Positions 63,966 through 64,000 of a DNA stretch of 64,000 nucleotides are shown here, piece by piece. This DNA is from Stratiolaelaps scimitus (taxonomy: Eukaryota > Arthropoda > Arachnida > Mesostigmata > Laelapidae). The position numbers and the translations under genes are program-made. The notes under the pieces are model-generated. The model did no database searches, was not told where the DNA came from, and worked only from the letters and a program-made list of their open reading frames with translations. Each line of letters opens with the position of its first letter. Position 1 is the stretch's first letter. The DNA is taken from positions 16,157,501-16,221,500 of the forward strand of contig JABWDB010000002.1 in the NCBI GenBank assembly GCA_019614645.1. Direction: 5' to 3'.

Positions 63966-64000
63966 CATAGAGAGAGAGAAAGAGAAAGTGAATGTTTTTT

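Noticed and set aside
1..64000. A CRISPR array, prophage, integron or bacterial operon
   Set aside because: All coding evidence is spliced animal genes. Repeats are microsatellites or dispersed elements with no regular direct repeats and spacers.

Overview
The window looks like nuclear DNA of an arthropod. The protein genes are split by GT-AG introns (plus one GC-AG intron) of about 70 to 950 bases. Their products resemble animal NADSYN1, MCM7 and the sulfonylurea-receptor (SUR) branch of ABCC transporters, and MCM7 is closest in detail to insect MCM7 as I remember it. A bilaterian let-7 microRNA cluster is present. Dense TA, GA and CAG-type microsatellites are compatible with a mite or other chelicerate, but that placement is a guess.

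Region by region: (1) Bases 1 to about 31,100 hold no protein gene I can support. They contain AT-rich sequence, several GC-rich blocks, microsatellites, some inverted repeats and a weak TATA/initiator candidate near 20,854. (2) Bases 31,126-34,318 on the + strand carry three hairpins in the order mir-100, let-7, mir-125. This is the conserved let-7 complex, whose RNAs come from one long primary transcript and time developmental transitions. All three seeds are intact, but every mature arm differs from the usual sequence outside the seed. This is the most interesting part of the window. (3) Bases 34,320-41,663 show no gene. (4) Bases 41,664-48,764 on the minus strand encode a complete 12-exon glutamine-dependent NAD+ synthetase (717 residues). 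(5) About 2.1 kb separates it from the divergent MCM7 gene (50,864-53,977, + strand, two exons, 732 residues). Two adjacent E2F-like sites lie about 120 bases upstream of the MCM7 start. (6) Convergent with MCM7, a SUR-like ABCC transporter (55,411-63,813, minus strand) is represented by its last 14 coding exons. Its N-terminal part lies beyond the right edge.

NADSYN1 makes NAD+, MCM7 is part of the replicative helicase, and the SUR-like protein is a membrane ABC protein. I see no shared pathway and no operon-like arrangement. The exon models are phase-consistent at every junction, but they were built by eye from remembered family sequences, not by alignment.
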